Part shown: piece after piece, positions 1 to 13,660 of the stretch
Numbering within the stretch: the stretch's first letter is position 1
Layout: the number at the start of each line of letters is the position of its first letter
NCBI GenBank assembly: GCA_030770545.1
Contig: CM061097.1
Span: forward strand, 20,664,501 to 20,728,500
Origin: Macropodus opercularis
Taxonomy: Eukaryota > Chordata > Actinopteri > Anabantiformes > Osphronemidae
Direction of reading: 5' to 3'
Length of the DNA stretch: 64,000 nt
Translations under genes and position numbers: made by a program
The notes under the pieces: generated by a model
Seen by the model: the letters and a program-made list of their open reading frames with translations, nothing else
What the model was told of the DNA's origin: nothing
Database searches by the model: none

Positions 1-384
1 CTCTCAATCCCCATTCTATAAAACATATAGAATAAAACAATACATATGCACACAACTTTGTGCAAGTTATAGTGCAGCCTTATGGAATCACACAGAACTA
101 CAATGTGGTATTTGGACAATTGAAATGGGAATACAAGGATGCCAAAGTATTGTTTTAACATAAGTACACGTCTGATTAACTCAAATTTATAATGAATACA
201 TATAATGGACATTATTTCGGATCCTAGTAATAATTAGTGGCATCCTTGAATATGTATTTTTCTTCTTGCATTAAATATTCATAGTTTGTATATTTTCTTT
301 AAAGAAAACCAAATGTGTAACACACAAATAAATCATAAGGCATCTCATAAGGCTACAGTAAGAAAGAAAAATGATGTTCCGAAC
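1..384 (-). other. zfr intron (partial)
   Basis: AT-rich sequence after the GT donor of the last visible zfr exon. The next exon, expected to start with residues like the human ARANGLQS segment, is not present, so the intron runs off the window. No other feature seen. Confidence 0.8.
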
Positions 385-3300
385 CTGGAACCACTTAGCG
401 TGGCGCAGAGCAGCCAGAGCGTCAAGGCATTTTTGCCTGTCCAAGACGTCCGCTGGGTCTTTCACCATACCCGAGGTTACATCTAAAAATGGATTCCAAG
501 TGTCAAAATGGTGATGAGGAATGGGTGTTTGACCAGGTCAGCGAAGCTGGCAGAGAACAAACATTGCCACACATACCAATTTCACCACCCCCAGAACTGC
601 CTAAAAGTGGTTGCTGCTTCGGTCATTTTGTCAAAAGGTTAGCGGCACAAAAACAAAATAAGAAAAAAAAAATGGACTAAACATACCACACCTTACTGCA
701 CTATGTGGCCAGAGGAGGTGGACATATACAGTTTAACAGCCTAGGACCGGTTAAGTCATAATATCATCTAAAATGAAATTAATTTAACGTTACAGACAAA
801 TTGAAAAATAGGAAGCAATAATCTAGCTACTTTTGTTTCAAGCTCCTAAATGTTTTGAAGCCAATATCATTTTATCAGGCAATTATGGTTTCGTGCTCAT
901 TACCAAGGCAACTAAAAAAAGAAATTTAGACAGAAATTTGTTTTGGTTTTCCATTACTTAAGAGATACAGCAGGGATTTCACGGCTCTGACACAGAAACA
1001 AAGTGGCTAATTATGACCTGATAAAAACATGGCAAGGCAATAGTAGGTGTGGCAAAGTTTTTGGGATGTAAGAAAACCTTGGTCAAAAATCCTTCCAAAG
1101 CTGTTGGGCCTTACTAAACCTCTGATGGGACACAAATTGCTGGATTGTTCAAAAGACAAAGGAGCCTTTATGAAGGACTTGTAAATATAACTATGAATTT
1201 AAAGAGAGGGAAGCAATGGATGCTGAAGGAGAAGAAAAAAAAACCAAAAACAAAACATGAGAACTACCAGCAAACAAGAGGCGTTAGGATATCACTGCAT
1301 GCATTCATCAGTAAGTTGCAATAAGACCCCAACAACGTAGTTGTAGACCAAACGCTATACTCAGGTCCAACCAATGATTTCTTCTTTCCTTCTCCTCACG
1401 TTTTAACAATACTCCCCTAAGAATCAGGTAAATCCGATTTCAAAACAGTTATGGTTCATTTTCACCTTTCCATTGTCAATTCAAATAGAGAATGGTCCAT
1501 GTTGAAATGATTTGTGGTCATCTTTCTGTCAGTGAAAAGAAAGACTAAGATATTGTCAATTTAGCGGACTGACGTTAAACATGATCTCCTGTTGTAAGCA
1601 ATTTTGAGTCCTATCTATGTAAGGAAAGACATCAAGTCATGGGAGCACTTCAGAACAGGGGACCTCAGCATGGTGAACTGTTCACCAGTACACAAAGGAA
1701 GATTTGTTTCCTGTGGAAAAAGAACATCTAATTTCCTCTGCCAAATTTGGATTTGAGAAAGGGTTGAAAAACATGTTTGGACAATTGATTTGATATTAAA
1801 TTGAGGAACATAGTCACCTCCTGCTATTGTCTATTTGTTGATGTTTTTGTTCTTAAGATAATGTAGTGTAGAGGAAAAGATGCTTTAATGCAAGTCTCTC
1901 ATTATAGCCAGCAATAAAATGGAAACAAAATCCCCTGGAACACAGGAAACAAAATAAAATCTCACCTGGGAAGAACTAGACTTAACACAATGCAAACACT
2001 GATCATGCTTTGTTTGAAGGATAAAGATAGCATTTGAGAGGTAAGAGTTACAGAGCAAAAAGCACAAGAGCAATGATGCTGGCACTTCACAGGTAGATTA
2101 CATCACCGGAGCGTCACCTCAAAAATAACAAGGTTAGAGGTTTCTAGTGGGCTCGTACTTGATAACAAAACATTCTAAATCTAATGGTAAACTATAAATA
2201 CGTTATTGGCTTTAGGTGTTCAGACAAAAATATGACTTATATCACAGATCACCCTGTAAAGCCTTAAACAAAGAGACAGTAACTGATGTTATGAAATAAG
2301 ATGAGCTTGCATGTCACTGTGAATTCATTCAGATTTCTGAAATCCAAATACACAAGCCGGACGTTAGGAAACCGTTTAAAGCCCAACAAAAAATAAATAA
2401 AAAAATGTGTGGAGTGCCAGCAGAACAAAGCTCTTCAAAGTGTCAACCAACATATTGGAATTGATTTCATAGAGAAAGAAAGACATAAAAAGGTGAGATG
2501 GGGGAAACTGTGGTGGATTTTCCCAACCTCCATCCCGGCCATTTTCCTCTCTGATGACAGGCGAGGTCAGTGTGATTGTCACTTGCATCTTTGGCTCTGT
2601 AGAGGATGTGAGAATTATTGCTGCGTCCTGGATGGATCCTTTGACCTCGTATTTTTCGGGCGTCACTATCTGAAAGAAATTGTATAGATGTAAACAGCGT
2701 CAAGCAGGGGAACCGTAAAAGCCCACTGACCTATACTCAAACACATAACGACAAAATGATATCTTCAAGTCACAAACCGTGCCACTCACACACTAACGGT
2801 GTCTTGGTTGTATACTACGATTTGCTGGACATGCTATACAACTGTATGAGGGTGACTGAAGCATAAATAGTTAAGTATTTAAGTACGACTTAATACAGTC
2901 AACCCCACTTTCAGATTAAAAAAACAAAAGGAGGCCCTTTTGGAGGAGAAATAAATGTGGAGTAACACTGGTAAAGATAGTACTGTTAGTTGTTTGGGGA
3001 GATGCTCCACAATGCGAGTGAGGAGGCTCTTGGTGGGCTTCTCAGAGCAAAGCAGGACAAGATTGACGTTTTTGTCCCCACGAAGAAGCAAGCCTTTAGC
3101 CAGGACTCCAACCCTCATCACTCCCTTCAGGGCCCTAGGCGGTTAGAACAAAGAAAACCAGAAAACCACAATTGTAGTAAACATCTTTACTCAAAGAACA
3201 TCAAAACCAGTGTAGCTCTGTTTCTGCTGCTCGCTGAACTTTTTGGCTGAGCTCATTCATGCTGCAAAAAGGTTCACAATCTACAACTCCAGTGTTGCAG

Positions 3301-6300
3301 CAGTCAGGGAAATATACCATGAACAAATTAATTACACCTGAAATGAATACGTGACGAAGAAGCAGTTCCTGCTTCCTGCTGAAGTGCAGTGTTAATGTCA
3401 ACCTAAATGACATTTCCAAACGTCATGAAGTGGGTTTACAGTTTAAAGTACATTACGTCTGTCAGCGCACCCTATGATAGGAAAAGGAAAGCACTGCAGA
3501 GCTTGCCTTGAACTCAGTAAGCAAGTTCACCAACTCATTCATTAATACTCCATAATGAGTAAAGCAGGCAAAAAAAAGGCAAGACAGAGAGAGGGCAAGA
3601 CATTTAACAAAGGTCACCAGCATCAACTGAGACAGAATGGTCAGTCAGCTGCAAGAGCCCTCCTGGCACTGAGATTTCCATTTGGCTGAGGACATCAAAA
3701 TGCATTTTCCACCAAAATACCGCAACCATTCAAACATCACTGATAATATAAAATGCGGGGCCACATACCTGTCTTTATTGGGTTCTTTCTTCTCTTTGTC
3801 CTCTTCCTTGGACTTGTCTTGGTCTGTAATTATGTCAGAGACCAATTTGAGGGCACGTTCTGTAATTGACACAATCTTCTGGATGGACTGCAGCTCATCT
3901 TCTGAGGGGTAGATGGCTGCATGCTTGGTCATTACATAGCGATCATCTGAAGAATCCGGCCGACGTGGGGGCTGCAATACAGAAAAGATTCAAAATTTGG
4001 TTTTCAAGGATTTACAAAGTTTGTACATTCATCACAGAAATGAATGAACTGATGAGACAGCCTGTGAAAAACGGTTGTAGCAAAGTTTGACATTACTTCA
4101 CAACAGCAGCAGCAGCAACGCTTCTTTTTAAAAGTTGAATATATATATAGAAAAAATAATAATAATAAAAAAAGAAGACTAAACCAAGATTTCCCTTCTT
4201 ATTCTAATGTATGGACTGAGAAAACATACCATGCCATTCAACCCAACTAACCTTTATGCAGACCATGGCCATATTTGACCCCTAACAGAAATACCAAGAA
4301 CTAAACCTAAAGGCGTATGAAGATCTAAGGAGGATCAGCTAAATTAAGCTAAAATGAACGCAAGCACCTGACTGTTAAAGACTGCAGGCCCCAACACGGT
4401 GCAGGTCTTTGAGAAGGCGATTTATGAAGGTTCAACAATTTGGCAAAATATTTAAATAAATACTTTTAACATTGTTAATATTACTGCACTTGCAAGGTAT
4501 TCTGCATTACTCAGAAGAATTCGAGTCGAGGCAGCATTAGGTTCAAATGATTAAACATTAATTTATTCTCAGTGGTGAGATGAAAAATATGCAAAGTCAC
4601 CTCTCCCCTCTGCAGGGAGCGCAGGCGCATGGGGGAGGTGGGAAACCCTGAAGAAGCCTCATTTCATACCTAGAATTGTTTCTCTCCTTTTGTTCAACAG
4701 CTTAGATTGTTTTGTCTACAGGCCAGATTGTCCTCGGACCCATGGCCAGCAAGCCTGCAAAGCCTAGACAGGGCCTGTTCTGCTCTATTCTAAACCCTTT
4801 AGCCTGAACTAAACGTATATATGCTAAATATATATACACACTACAAATATGCATGGTCTTCTTCCACTACACCTGCATTTACGACACCACACCACCAATT
4901 CTAGGGGCCTGGCAGAGTAAAGCCCTCACAAAAGGCAGCTTAAAGAAGAGGCCCCGTGTGTTAATTATAATGTGTTGTGTTTATAATTTTGTTCAGTGTA
5001 TCTCATAGAGAGAGAACGTCAAAAGCACCATACTGAAGTAAACTGAACAGACATAGCTGAAGCCCTACCACAGGACCCTGAGGCTGCAGACCAGGCATCC
5101 CAGGCCGGATACCAAGTAAACCAGGAGGGCCAGGGGGCCCCTGTGGATACCCTCCATCTGGGATCCGACGTCGCTCATCCCAGTGGTGCTGCTCCTCCTC
5201 CATACGTCTCCAATACATGTCTTCTTCATAACGCCTAAATAAAAGATACAATTATCAACTATAAATATCAAATGTCTTACGTTGTTATTCCCCTATGTCA
5301 AACAAGAACGTGAACACCACTCTCCTACAAGAGATCCCTTGCTGAAATTGATTTAGATATGGAAAAGCAAACAATAGTTTAGTTCCATGTATGTGGTCTG
5401 CATCACAGGTTAATCTAACATATGTGTGTGTGCACAATTAGAGAGGAGACTATGAAAGTAGGCCCTATTTCAGAAGTTCAGACAGGCTATTTAACCCGCT
5501 ATCCTAGTTACAGAAACCAGGTTCCTGTTTACAGAGGTAAGCGGGTAAACATGACTGTAAGCCATGTCATTACATACTCGCACAACTTTGACAACTCAGG
5601 GTTCCTACAACTGTAGACTTTAAAAAGGAGTCATAACCATCTACAGCGATCATGCTGCTAAACAGCATCCTATTATGGTATAAATATGTCATTACCGCCA
5701 GCTATTAGGAAGAAATATCTCTACCTCATCTCCATTCTCCAACGCTCCTCCTCCTCTCTTCTTCTCCAGTACTCTTCTTTTTGCATCTGCTTTCTCATCT
5801 TCTCTTCTTGAATCTTTCTGGCTCGAATGCTGGGCTTTACTTCCACCTGCAGATCTGGATTCACTTTTTTCTACAAAACAACATGATGTGAGAAATATTG
5901 TTTATTTCTGAAGCAAGGATACTCAAGCCTCTCAGAGTTGTGTCAGGGTAATTACTTTTTTTATGTGTATCAATAATAAACCGCATGTGTGAAACAAAAC
6001 AGACTCAGTACATAGTCAACACAGACCAGAGTCCAACCCTGCACAACTCTCTACAGGAACAAACCATTCTGAGCCCGACAATGCACACAATGAGCTGTCT
6101 AAGGGTGAAGTACCCGCTTACTTCCATGTGTTTGTTCACAAAGCTAAATTCTTAATAAAAACCTGCTCTGTGACAAACTGGTAAAACGGTGAAAGAAATG
6201 GCTGCTACCAACCTTGTATTGCAGCCGATGCCTGCGGCCTTTTAGATGCATTTCCTTTGCATTTGGATCATTGAAACTACATTCACACAGCTTGCAGTGG

Positions 6301-9300
6301 AAGCGGATGACTTTGCCTTCATCATTTCGAACCTGGAAAAAGACATTCATATATTTAGCCAATAGATAAGTGTTACTGTGCATTTTTCAGTGAGCTAGCA
6401 CTTACTTCCTCGACGTAGTCATGGCCGACAGGCTGGACGTCACTTTGTAACGCAGCCAGGGCAGATGTGGACAAAGAATCGGAAACCTCGGTCTTGGGTT
6501 CCTGAATACCCGAGGAGGGTGTAGCGGGTTTTGATGCTTCCACTTTGGTCTCAACTCTGGTCTCTTCCATCTTCACTGTGGTCTGCAATTTATTTCCACC
6601 TGCATTTGAGGATAATCTTATCATAAATGATGTACTGTTGTGCACTGTACAAACTATTCCATTGTGATTAGTGAGAAGAATGATTGACATCTCCTGCTTC
6701 CTCCCAAATGTTTCAGCTTTGCACATGCTCATATTACTATAGATGTGCATGCACAATATTGTGCCAGAAGGGCTGTGTCATCGCATATTGTCCACAATAT
6801 CTTGTGTTTCTCCCTACAATAAGGACTTCACCATATTTCAACACTTGCAACATAAGTGCATAATGACTGGATGATTTTACATGCACTATGCCACAAGCAA
6901 CACACCTGGCAAGAGGCTTTACCAGGTGGAATTCATCATGCAATATGCACAAGACCAACTTCTGCGATGAAAATGATTCTACTTTTACTTGCTAGTTGTT
7001 TGCTCTACTTATTTTGTTGATATTCAGGCCAGTGGCGACAAAACTATACCATTATCATGCCATCATCACACCCTGAATGACATACTACCATCACATTAGC
7101 TGGTTAAGACAATAAAAGAATCAGCACCAAGTCCTTTTAGACAACTGTACAGCACTCAACATATATTTACTAACCGACAAAATTGATCTTGGGGGCGTTT
7201 ACTTTCTTCCCGGCTGAAGCTGAGTTCGCAGCAGAGAGGTTGTTGGTTATTGGGTTCTTGGCACCTACCACACCACTGCCAACTATGTTGACAGGTTTCA
7301 GGTATGTGGAGCTGGAGCTGGTGACAGAGGTGGAGGAGGAAGCCACACACAGAGAGCTGGTCGTGCTGGAGCTGTTTAGGGTAGCTGTGGTGGTTTTGCT
7401 GGGAACAGCTGTGGTGGAAGACGATGTTTGCGTGGCCATACTGGGCTCAGTCGAAGGAATGGGCTTACCAAGTTTGGTATGGAGCTTCACAACCTGAATG
7501 AGAAACAAAATTAGACTCATCAGATTTGCATTTAAATAATTCATATAGGATTCTGGGTTTCTTTCATTTTTAATTTAGACTGATTTATCAATTAAAACGT
7601 TTGTGGGAGTGGGATTTGTTGAGTTTTCTAAATAGTATTTTTGAGAGGACTGTTGTTGCAACACCATAAAAATAAACTGGATTGCATCGGTTTTTCAACA
7701 ACATGACATTTCATAGAATCATTCTGTCTATTGTTTCCTTTTATTTAATTTCTAAGGATCATCACCATCTTCTATTTCAACAACATTTTTGGAGACTCAA
7801 CACAAAACGCTTTCAGCACACAGTAAACCGGACACTTTGATTAAATGTTTAAGCTCCAGTTTTTGGTTCTCACTTGATGTCGCCCTGACTTCAGATGCCA
7901 AGTGGATTTCGCAATAACCCATTACACCTTGGAAGCCCCGATTGTTTCCAGTTAGATAAATACATGTCCACGTGTCTTATTCATACCTTCTGGTGCTTTG
8001 CTCCTCGGATATGGGCAGCATAGGCATCGGCTCCAGTGCAAGAAACATCACAAAGTTCACAGCGGAGCTGGTTCTGGGCATTGCGGGCCAACACCCCACC
8101 ACCACTAGCACTGGTGCTGCTACTCTGAGAAACCTTAAGTGCCGCTTCCTTCTTCTTGTGCTTCTGGCCTTCCAGATGCTCCTTATATGTCTAATGACAA
8201 AAGAAAGAGTCAAGGTTAGGAGGGAGTGAATCACTCATCAGGGAAATGAATGACGGCAAAGTTATAAAGTTTACAATCTACAACATGCATGACCACAATA
8301 AAAATGTTCTAGGACCAAATTTGTGTGTGCGCTCAATGATAGTCACACCATTCAACTAACCTGAGGGCCAGCGCAGCTGATTTTACAGACGTCACAATAG
8401 TGTATCTGAGGAGGTTTTGGTGGCTGTTTGGGCCGAAGTTGCTTGCTCTGAAAGGGAGGTTTCTTGGTGAAAGTGTTTCCTGTCCATGCTGCTGTTGCTG
8501 CTACAGCTGCCACTGCCTGCTTCTGCTGCTGTTGCTGCTGATAGTAGCTGGAGGCTGCAGAGTAAACCGCTGCCTCATAGCCAGAATAGGATGTTCCTGG
8601 AAACACGAGAGCAAGCCAGAATACCAAGGTCAGCTCAGCTTTTAGGCATGATGTTACATTTGTCTTTGAAAACAACAAACATTTTTTTTTACATTAGACA
8701 TTGAGTACAAGTGAGGCTGATGAATATCAGTATTCTTAATATCTGATCACAAACGGCCCAGGATGAGCAGAATTTAACAATTCGTGTGTTAAGGACCTAT
8801 AGATGGAAGGTGAGCAAATGCAGTTCTCCCTAAAACAGTATTCAACAAAGCTAAAATGAAAGATAACAATTATAACCTTAGTGTAGTGACTGTTTTAGAC
8901 CAGCAGAAGTGTACAATGCTCAGTATTTATGAAATGCCTGAGGTTTTTTTGTTGGATAGCATCAATCCAGGTACATTCACTTTCCCAAAGTCCAATAAAT
9001 CTGATTCCCATTCTAAGGGTCTGCATTCCATCAGATTTCTCCTTAATCTCACATTAAAGATTTGACTTGTATAGCGCCAAACCACAACTAAATCACTTCA
9101 AGTCATTTTAACAATAATAAAGGATGCAATTAAATGTAGATTACTATCATGCAAATGGTTTTACTGGTGAAACTGATTCCATGACAACGTAGGCACAAAT
9201 TTTGAATTTTTGAAAATCAAATCAAAAGCTGGATCTGTTAGGGTAATTCTGTATAAAATCTTGAATTCCTTCAGGGATCCATATTGTTTATTTCTTGTTA

Positions 9301-12300
9301 AAAACCATATTGATGTATTAGATCAGTCTGACCAGTTACCATCAGATCAAACAACGGGTTGAAAGACAGTGAAAGATTCTTTTCCCCATTTTCTTTTTAC
9401 ACTTGTTGTTTAGTCTACATGTTTTAGTTTTAAAACATGCCACACATCCATGCCATAGCTAACACATATGAATGTGCAGCTTGAAGCTCCTCTGTACGGT
9501 GCAGCCAATGTCGTCTCCTATGTGGATAGTAGTATTTGACCTGACAATTGCATTTGTTTTTATAGTAAAACACGTACTTTTTCTTGATTATGGCCTTTCC
9601 TTAATATCAGTTTTACTTAAACAAATTTTAAACTATCTTTACAATATTTTAGAAAGTATTAACACTTACCAGAGTAGGTGACAGCATTTGTGCTATATGT
9701 TGGGCTTTGTGAGTAAGAAGGGACCACAGACGCAGCAGCAGCCACAGGCTGGACAGTGGAGGTCACTGGGTAAATGGAGAAAGTGGATGAGGCTGGACTG
9801 GGAGCAGCTGGCTTTATTACGGTTACCTGTCGAGTCTGCTGGCTCTGGGTGTAGGACGTTACCCCCTGGCTATATCCTGGTTTGGGGGCTAGAAAACAAG
9901 TGGATCCATACCAATCAAAATGGTTTTCTTTCAAGTACAGAATTATGTATTATCGTCAGCAAACCAACTTGCAAATAATTCAAGTCAAAATTTGACCAAT
10001 CAAATTTCTCTTTTTCTTACTTTGTACAACACCTCAGATGTCAACATAAAGTTGAACCTATTGCACAATATGCAACACCGTGGTGGTTTCTACTGACTAG
10101 AGGCTTGTTTTGAAGGTACTCAATAGACTTAAACATATAGGTGCGCCTCAGATCTCTAACTCATACTTTTCACATTGCCTCTGACATGGATACACAGTAT
10201 TCAAACCACTGGGTGTGGGAACATGGACACATCAATACAAAGCAAAAGAAACCAAATCATTATCAGGCACTAAAGGTTACCATCAGAAGACCAATTTAAA
10301 GGGTACCTGTCTGGTAGTAGGAATCTGCCACAGCAGGTTGAGGCTGTGCAGCAGCAACAGCTGCTGTAGCAGTGGGCTGCTGGTAGTACTGCTTACTGTC
10401 ATAAGCTACAGCTGGAGCTGTTGACCGCACATAGGAGTAAGTGTCCTGCAAAGGAAAACAACAAAACTGCTTGTAAGATAGAAGCTGGCTGCAGTTCATG
10501 AATCAAAGAGATTGTGATTTTATGATATATATCTATATAGATATATATCTATATATAGATATATATCTATATATAGATATAGATACATACACACACACAC
10601 ACACACACACACACGTTATAAACAAATATTCTAATTGGAAAAATGATTTTCACCAAGCTAGTCCAACTTTACACTGAAATTGAGACTGCCGACTATGAAT
10701 TCAAATAGCTGCAGGGTTGGCAGTTTAATCCCTAGTGTCATGTCCACACATTCATAGGTTACTGGAAAAACACTAAACATTGTATTGGTGGTGTCATGAG
10801 GTAAAGACAAACTGAACCTCTTATGTCTCACTCTCCACATTACACAATTTGTAAACTTACATTTTAGAGTAGAACAGCACAAATCGACTTTAATCAAAAT
10901 GACTACTCCTGTGCCTCAGCAAACTTGAGTGAATCACTGCACCTGGTAGTTCTGTGAGGTGACTGGCGGTGGTGGAGGAGGAACTTCAGGTTGGCGCTGA
11001 GGGTAGCCATAGTCTGTGGTAGCGTGAGTTGGCTGGTAGCCTCCATAAGCTGCAGCGGTGGCAGCTGCCACGGCAACAGGGGCAGGCCTAGCAACAGCAA
11101 CTGTGGCTGCTGTAGGAGCGTAAGCTGCTGCCACAGTGTGTGCAGCTACAGGGGCTTGATGAACTGTGTAACTGGCCACTGTAGTTGGGTGCGTGTAGGC
11201 TAACCCGGCAGCTGGCTGCTGACTGGAAGGACAGAACCAAAAAACGCCAACGATTAGCTGGCAAGTTACAATTTAAGGACATCTTTCAATTTGTGCATAT
11301 GATGCTGAAACATGTCGATGCATCGGTCTGCAGAGAACCTCTGAGTGGAACGCAGGCTTTGTCCTTTTCACAAAAGATACATGGATGGATGATGCAAACA
11401 ACTCCTAACATTGGTTTGTAAGAGACATGAGAGGTCCTTTCCTTTGAACAGGTCTCTTCCTGATGAAACCTACAACTTGCGTGTTAAGTTTAGAAAGAAA
11501 CCTATTTTATCCCAACTGTAACAATCTATACTGTGAATAAGGAATTAAAAAACGTTATCAGTGTTTGCTGAACATGAGGCGAATGACGCAGCTGTAGAAA
11601 CTGTACTAGAGGGTCGAGGAGCGATGGCGGGCGAAAGAAAGACCATTGTGTTTTAAGAAACTGTCAGAAATCAGTTATTACGCCTTTAAAAGCTGAGTTT
11701 GAAAATTAAAAGATCACTCCACTTGAGGATTATGCATATGGTTTCATTCCATATACATTAACACAGCCACAAACGTGAAAAGACCCCAAATAACCGTACA
11801 GAAGCCAGAGGGTTAAAACCTGTATAATTATGATTATACAGACTTGTAGGAATGCATTTTAGAACTATTAATTTAAATAAATCTTATTATTAAGTACATA
11901 TATAGTCAGTTATACCCAGTTATTCAGACTCAATCAAATTCTAGCATATAACGAAAGACACTCAGGGCTCTTTTTTCACTGAGGTCTACAGATTCATGAT
12001 GCAGATCATGAATCTGAAAATAATCTGAAAACTGTAACTTGAGTTTTATTCTTATCAGTCGATACCTGAGCTAGTGTGATTCAGACCAGTCTCGGTGTCC
12101 CATCCTAATCCAGAGATACATATGCCCAGTAGCGCATAAGTACGTTTGTTTAAAGAGAAGATGGTTGAATAGAGAAAAAATACTACCTCATTTTAGGGAA
12201 ATAAACTGCATAAATTGAAGAATACATGTTTAATGTAATCCATAAAGTAACTTTAAAAAAAAATTAATAGTTGCCCTAGTTCACCTTCTTCATCGATCGG

Positions 12301-13460
12301 TTGTGGAATCGCCCAACCTGAACCTGTTCCTTGCTGTTACAGGGAGCCCTTTCAAATATCGAATGCTTGCTCAGCCAGGATTTGGTTTTCTGTACAATCT
12401 TATTAAACGGTTTTATTTTTTTGTGCTGTTACTGGTATTAAACAAAACTGTAAACTCTAAATCTCTTTTGCATTGCACATGTAAAGCTGAACTCTTGAAT
12501 TATCATGGCTTGAAAAAAAAAACCCTAATAATTCTGAAATTTCAATCTCATTTTATACTTTAGTCTTTCAACATTATCAATTTGATATGAAAACAAGTTT
12601 GTGATTATGAATCACATCTTTAGTAGTGATGTAGACAAATGCGGCCTTAGGGACATGTTTGGGTTTATAACAGGTCCAGTGGAATGAACCAGGTTGAAGC
12701 TGTAGCTGTCATTTTACACGGGTCCAAGCAGAATCTGCTGTCAGGTGTAGTAACAGGGAGGACGGCCACGGGGGTTCAGGACACCAGGCTTTCTCACCTG
12801 CGTCTTTACCTTCGGCTCTTGAAATGTTCGTCAGCCAAGTTGTGGCTTCATCTGGAGACGCAGGCACGAACTCGAATCCAAAGCGCTGACCTACATTTAC
12901 ACCGAGCATCGCCGCATCTCTGGATGTTCTGCTAAATCGATCGAACGAACGGCGCGTTTATATTCGCAGTTTTCAGTCTGGACTCCGGGTTGACGTTAGC
13001 AACACTGCGGCTGCAGCAGCAGCAGCCCCCTCCCCCAGCTCCGACAATGGCAGCAGTGAGGAGCATGCACACAGACAACACACACTAAGCCGTTTAGCTC
13101 ACAGACCACTGCGGGGCACGATGCGGTCGAGACAACCAAGCACCGCAGATCTGCTTACCTATATTGGGCGGCAGCACCATGGGTGAATCCAAAGTAATTG
13201 CCGGTAGCCATTTTGGCATCTTCACCAACCCGGCTGGGCACTGCGGAGGACAGACAGAGCAGTTGCAGGATACCGCTAAGCTAATCGTTAGCAGCAGGCT
13301 AAAGCCAGCGGTTCAAGGACTATTCGCAAACAGCACGCGCTTAACACTGCTTGTACGTTAATAAAGTTTCTCAACGCGCTACGCGTGTTTGCAGAATGGT
13401 GTTAACGTTTGAACAATACTCACCATAGGTGAAGGAGACTACTGGGCATATAGGAATCAT
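385..13460 (-). CDS. zfr: Zinc finger RNA-binding protein, 5' part (912 residues, continues off left edge)
   Basis: ZFR is a nuclear double-stranded-RNA-binding protein that controls alternative splicing and RNA handling; its C-terminal DZF domain dimerises with ILF2/NF45 (family knowledge). Sixteen exons join in phase into a protein close to human ZFR along its whole length. The N-terminal third is Ala/Gln/Tyr/Pro-rich, with a short glutamine run near residue 275. Three dsRNA-type C2H2 fingers follow: C320-C323-H336-H342, C375-C378-H391-H397 and C583-C586-H599-H605. An Arg/Glu-rich coiled-coil-like stretch covers about 611-690. The DZF domain begins after about 715 and is cut at residue 912 (exon ending KWFQ); human ZFR has 1074 residues, so about 160 lie outside the window. 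The start MIPICPVVSF matches the human start. Its Kozak context is poor, and the in-frame Met23 has a stronger one. Splice junctions were placed by eye. Confidence 0.96.
483..2527 (-). other. zfr intron, 2.0 kb, no recognised content
   Basis: AT-rich intron between the exon ending in the GRDG segment and the exon starting DVTSGMVKDP. Short ORFs on both strands have no similarity I recognise. No RNA gene or repeat recognised. Confidence 0.6.
4134..4176. repeat. Simple A/T-rich repeat in zfr intron
   Basis: A short run of alternating AT followed by AAT triplets and an A-rich tail inside the intron between the zfr exons at 3769 and 5069. Low-complexity sequence only. Confidence 0.7.
9056..9112 (-). 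repeat. 3' tail of a fish interspersed repeat in zfr intron
   Basis: Contains the recognisable fish repeat tail reading TATAGCGCCAAACCACAAC followed by a CACTTCAAG segment. It is the reverse complement of the common tail that ends in a GGCGCTATATAAATAAA-like sequence. Recognised from memory of fish repeats; the class (LINE or SINE) was not determined. Confidence 0.5.
10516..10617. repeat. AT palindromic satellite followed by (CA)n microsatellite
   Basis: About 55 bases made of alternating ATATATCTATATATAG blocks that are self-complementary, then about 14 CA dinucleotides. It lies in the intron upstream of zfr exon 4. The inverted AT blocks could extrude as a cruciform. Confidence 0.9.
11223..13158 (-). 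other. zfr intron 2, 1.9 kb
   Basis: First large zfr intron. Its last 500 bases next to exon 2 are richer in CpG and hold a short GCA run followed by a C-rich stretch near 13005-13045. This is consistent with the edge of a promoter CpG island. No exon recognised in it. Confidence 0.5.
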
Positions 13461-13660
13461 TGGTATGTTTTTCCAACAGCCGAGCAGGAGACCAGCTTTT
13501 ATATTACATGTCGTACCAGGAAAGGCCGTCCTGGCGCATGCGCGGCAGAGAGCGACGGGGAGGTGGGTGCGGTCTGAGCTGTCTGTGCTCCCTCCGCGCG
13601 CGCATGTCTTTTAGTGTTTGTTCACGGACCCAACTTCACCAGAGCGAGGCGGTCAAGCAA
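13461..13660 (-). promoter_or_regulatory. zfr promoter / 5'UTR, CpG-rich, with NRF-1 site
   Basis: This stretch immediately upstream of the zfr start is CpG-rich and contains a perfect NRF-1 palindrome GCGCATGCGC at 13534-13543 and a CGCGCGC run near 13590. NRF-1 sites are typical of TATA-less housekeeping promoters. No TATA box seen. The transcription start is inferred, not located. Confidence 0.6.

Larger units (their letters stand above)
385..13460 (-). other. zfr: zfr exon map
   Basis: Coding exons in transcript order: 13424-13460, 13159-13240, 10943-11222, 10307-10445, 9670-9888, 8361-8596, 7987-8190, 7175-7493, 6406-6599, 6213-6332, 5725-5870, 5069-5234, 3769-3971, 2984-3134, 2528-2669, 385-482. 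Lengths sum to 2736 nt, exactly 912 codons, and every exon has AG before it and GT after it on the minus strand. Finger 1 is split by the junction between exons 6 and 7. Most donors are good; the one after 2984 (GTACTA) is weak but gives the expected protein join QLT-IVTPEKY. The larger introns are 483-2527, 3972-5068, 8597-9669 and 11223-13158. Apart from the repeats listed separately I see nothing gene-like in them. Confidence 0.9.
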
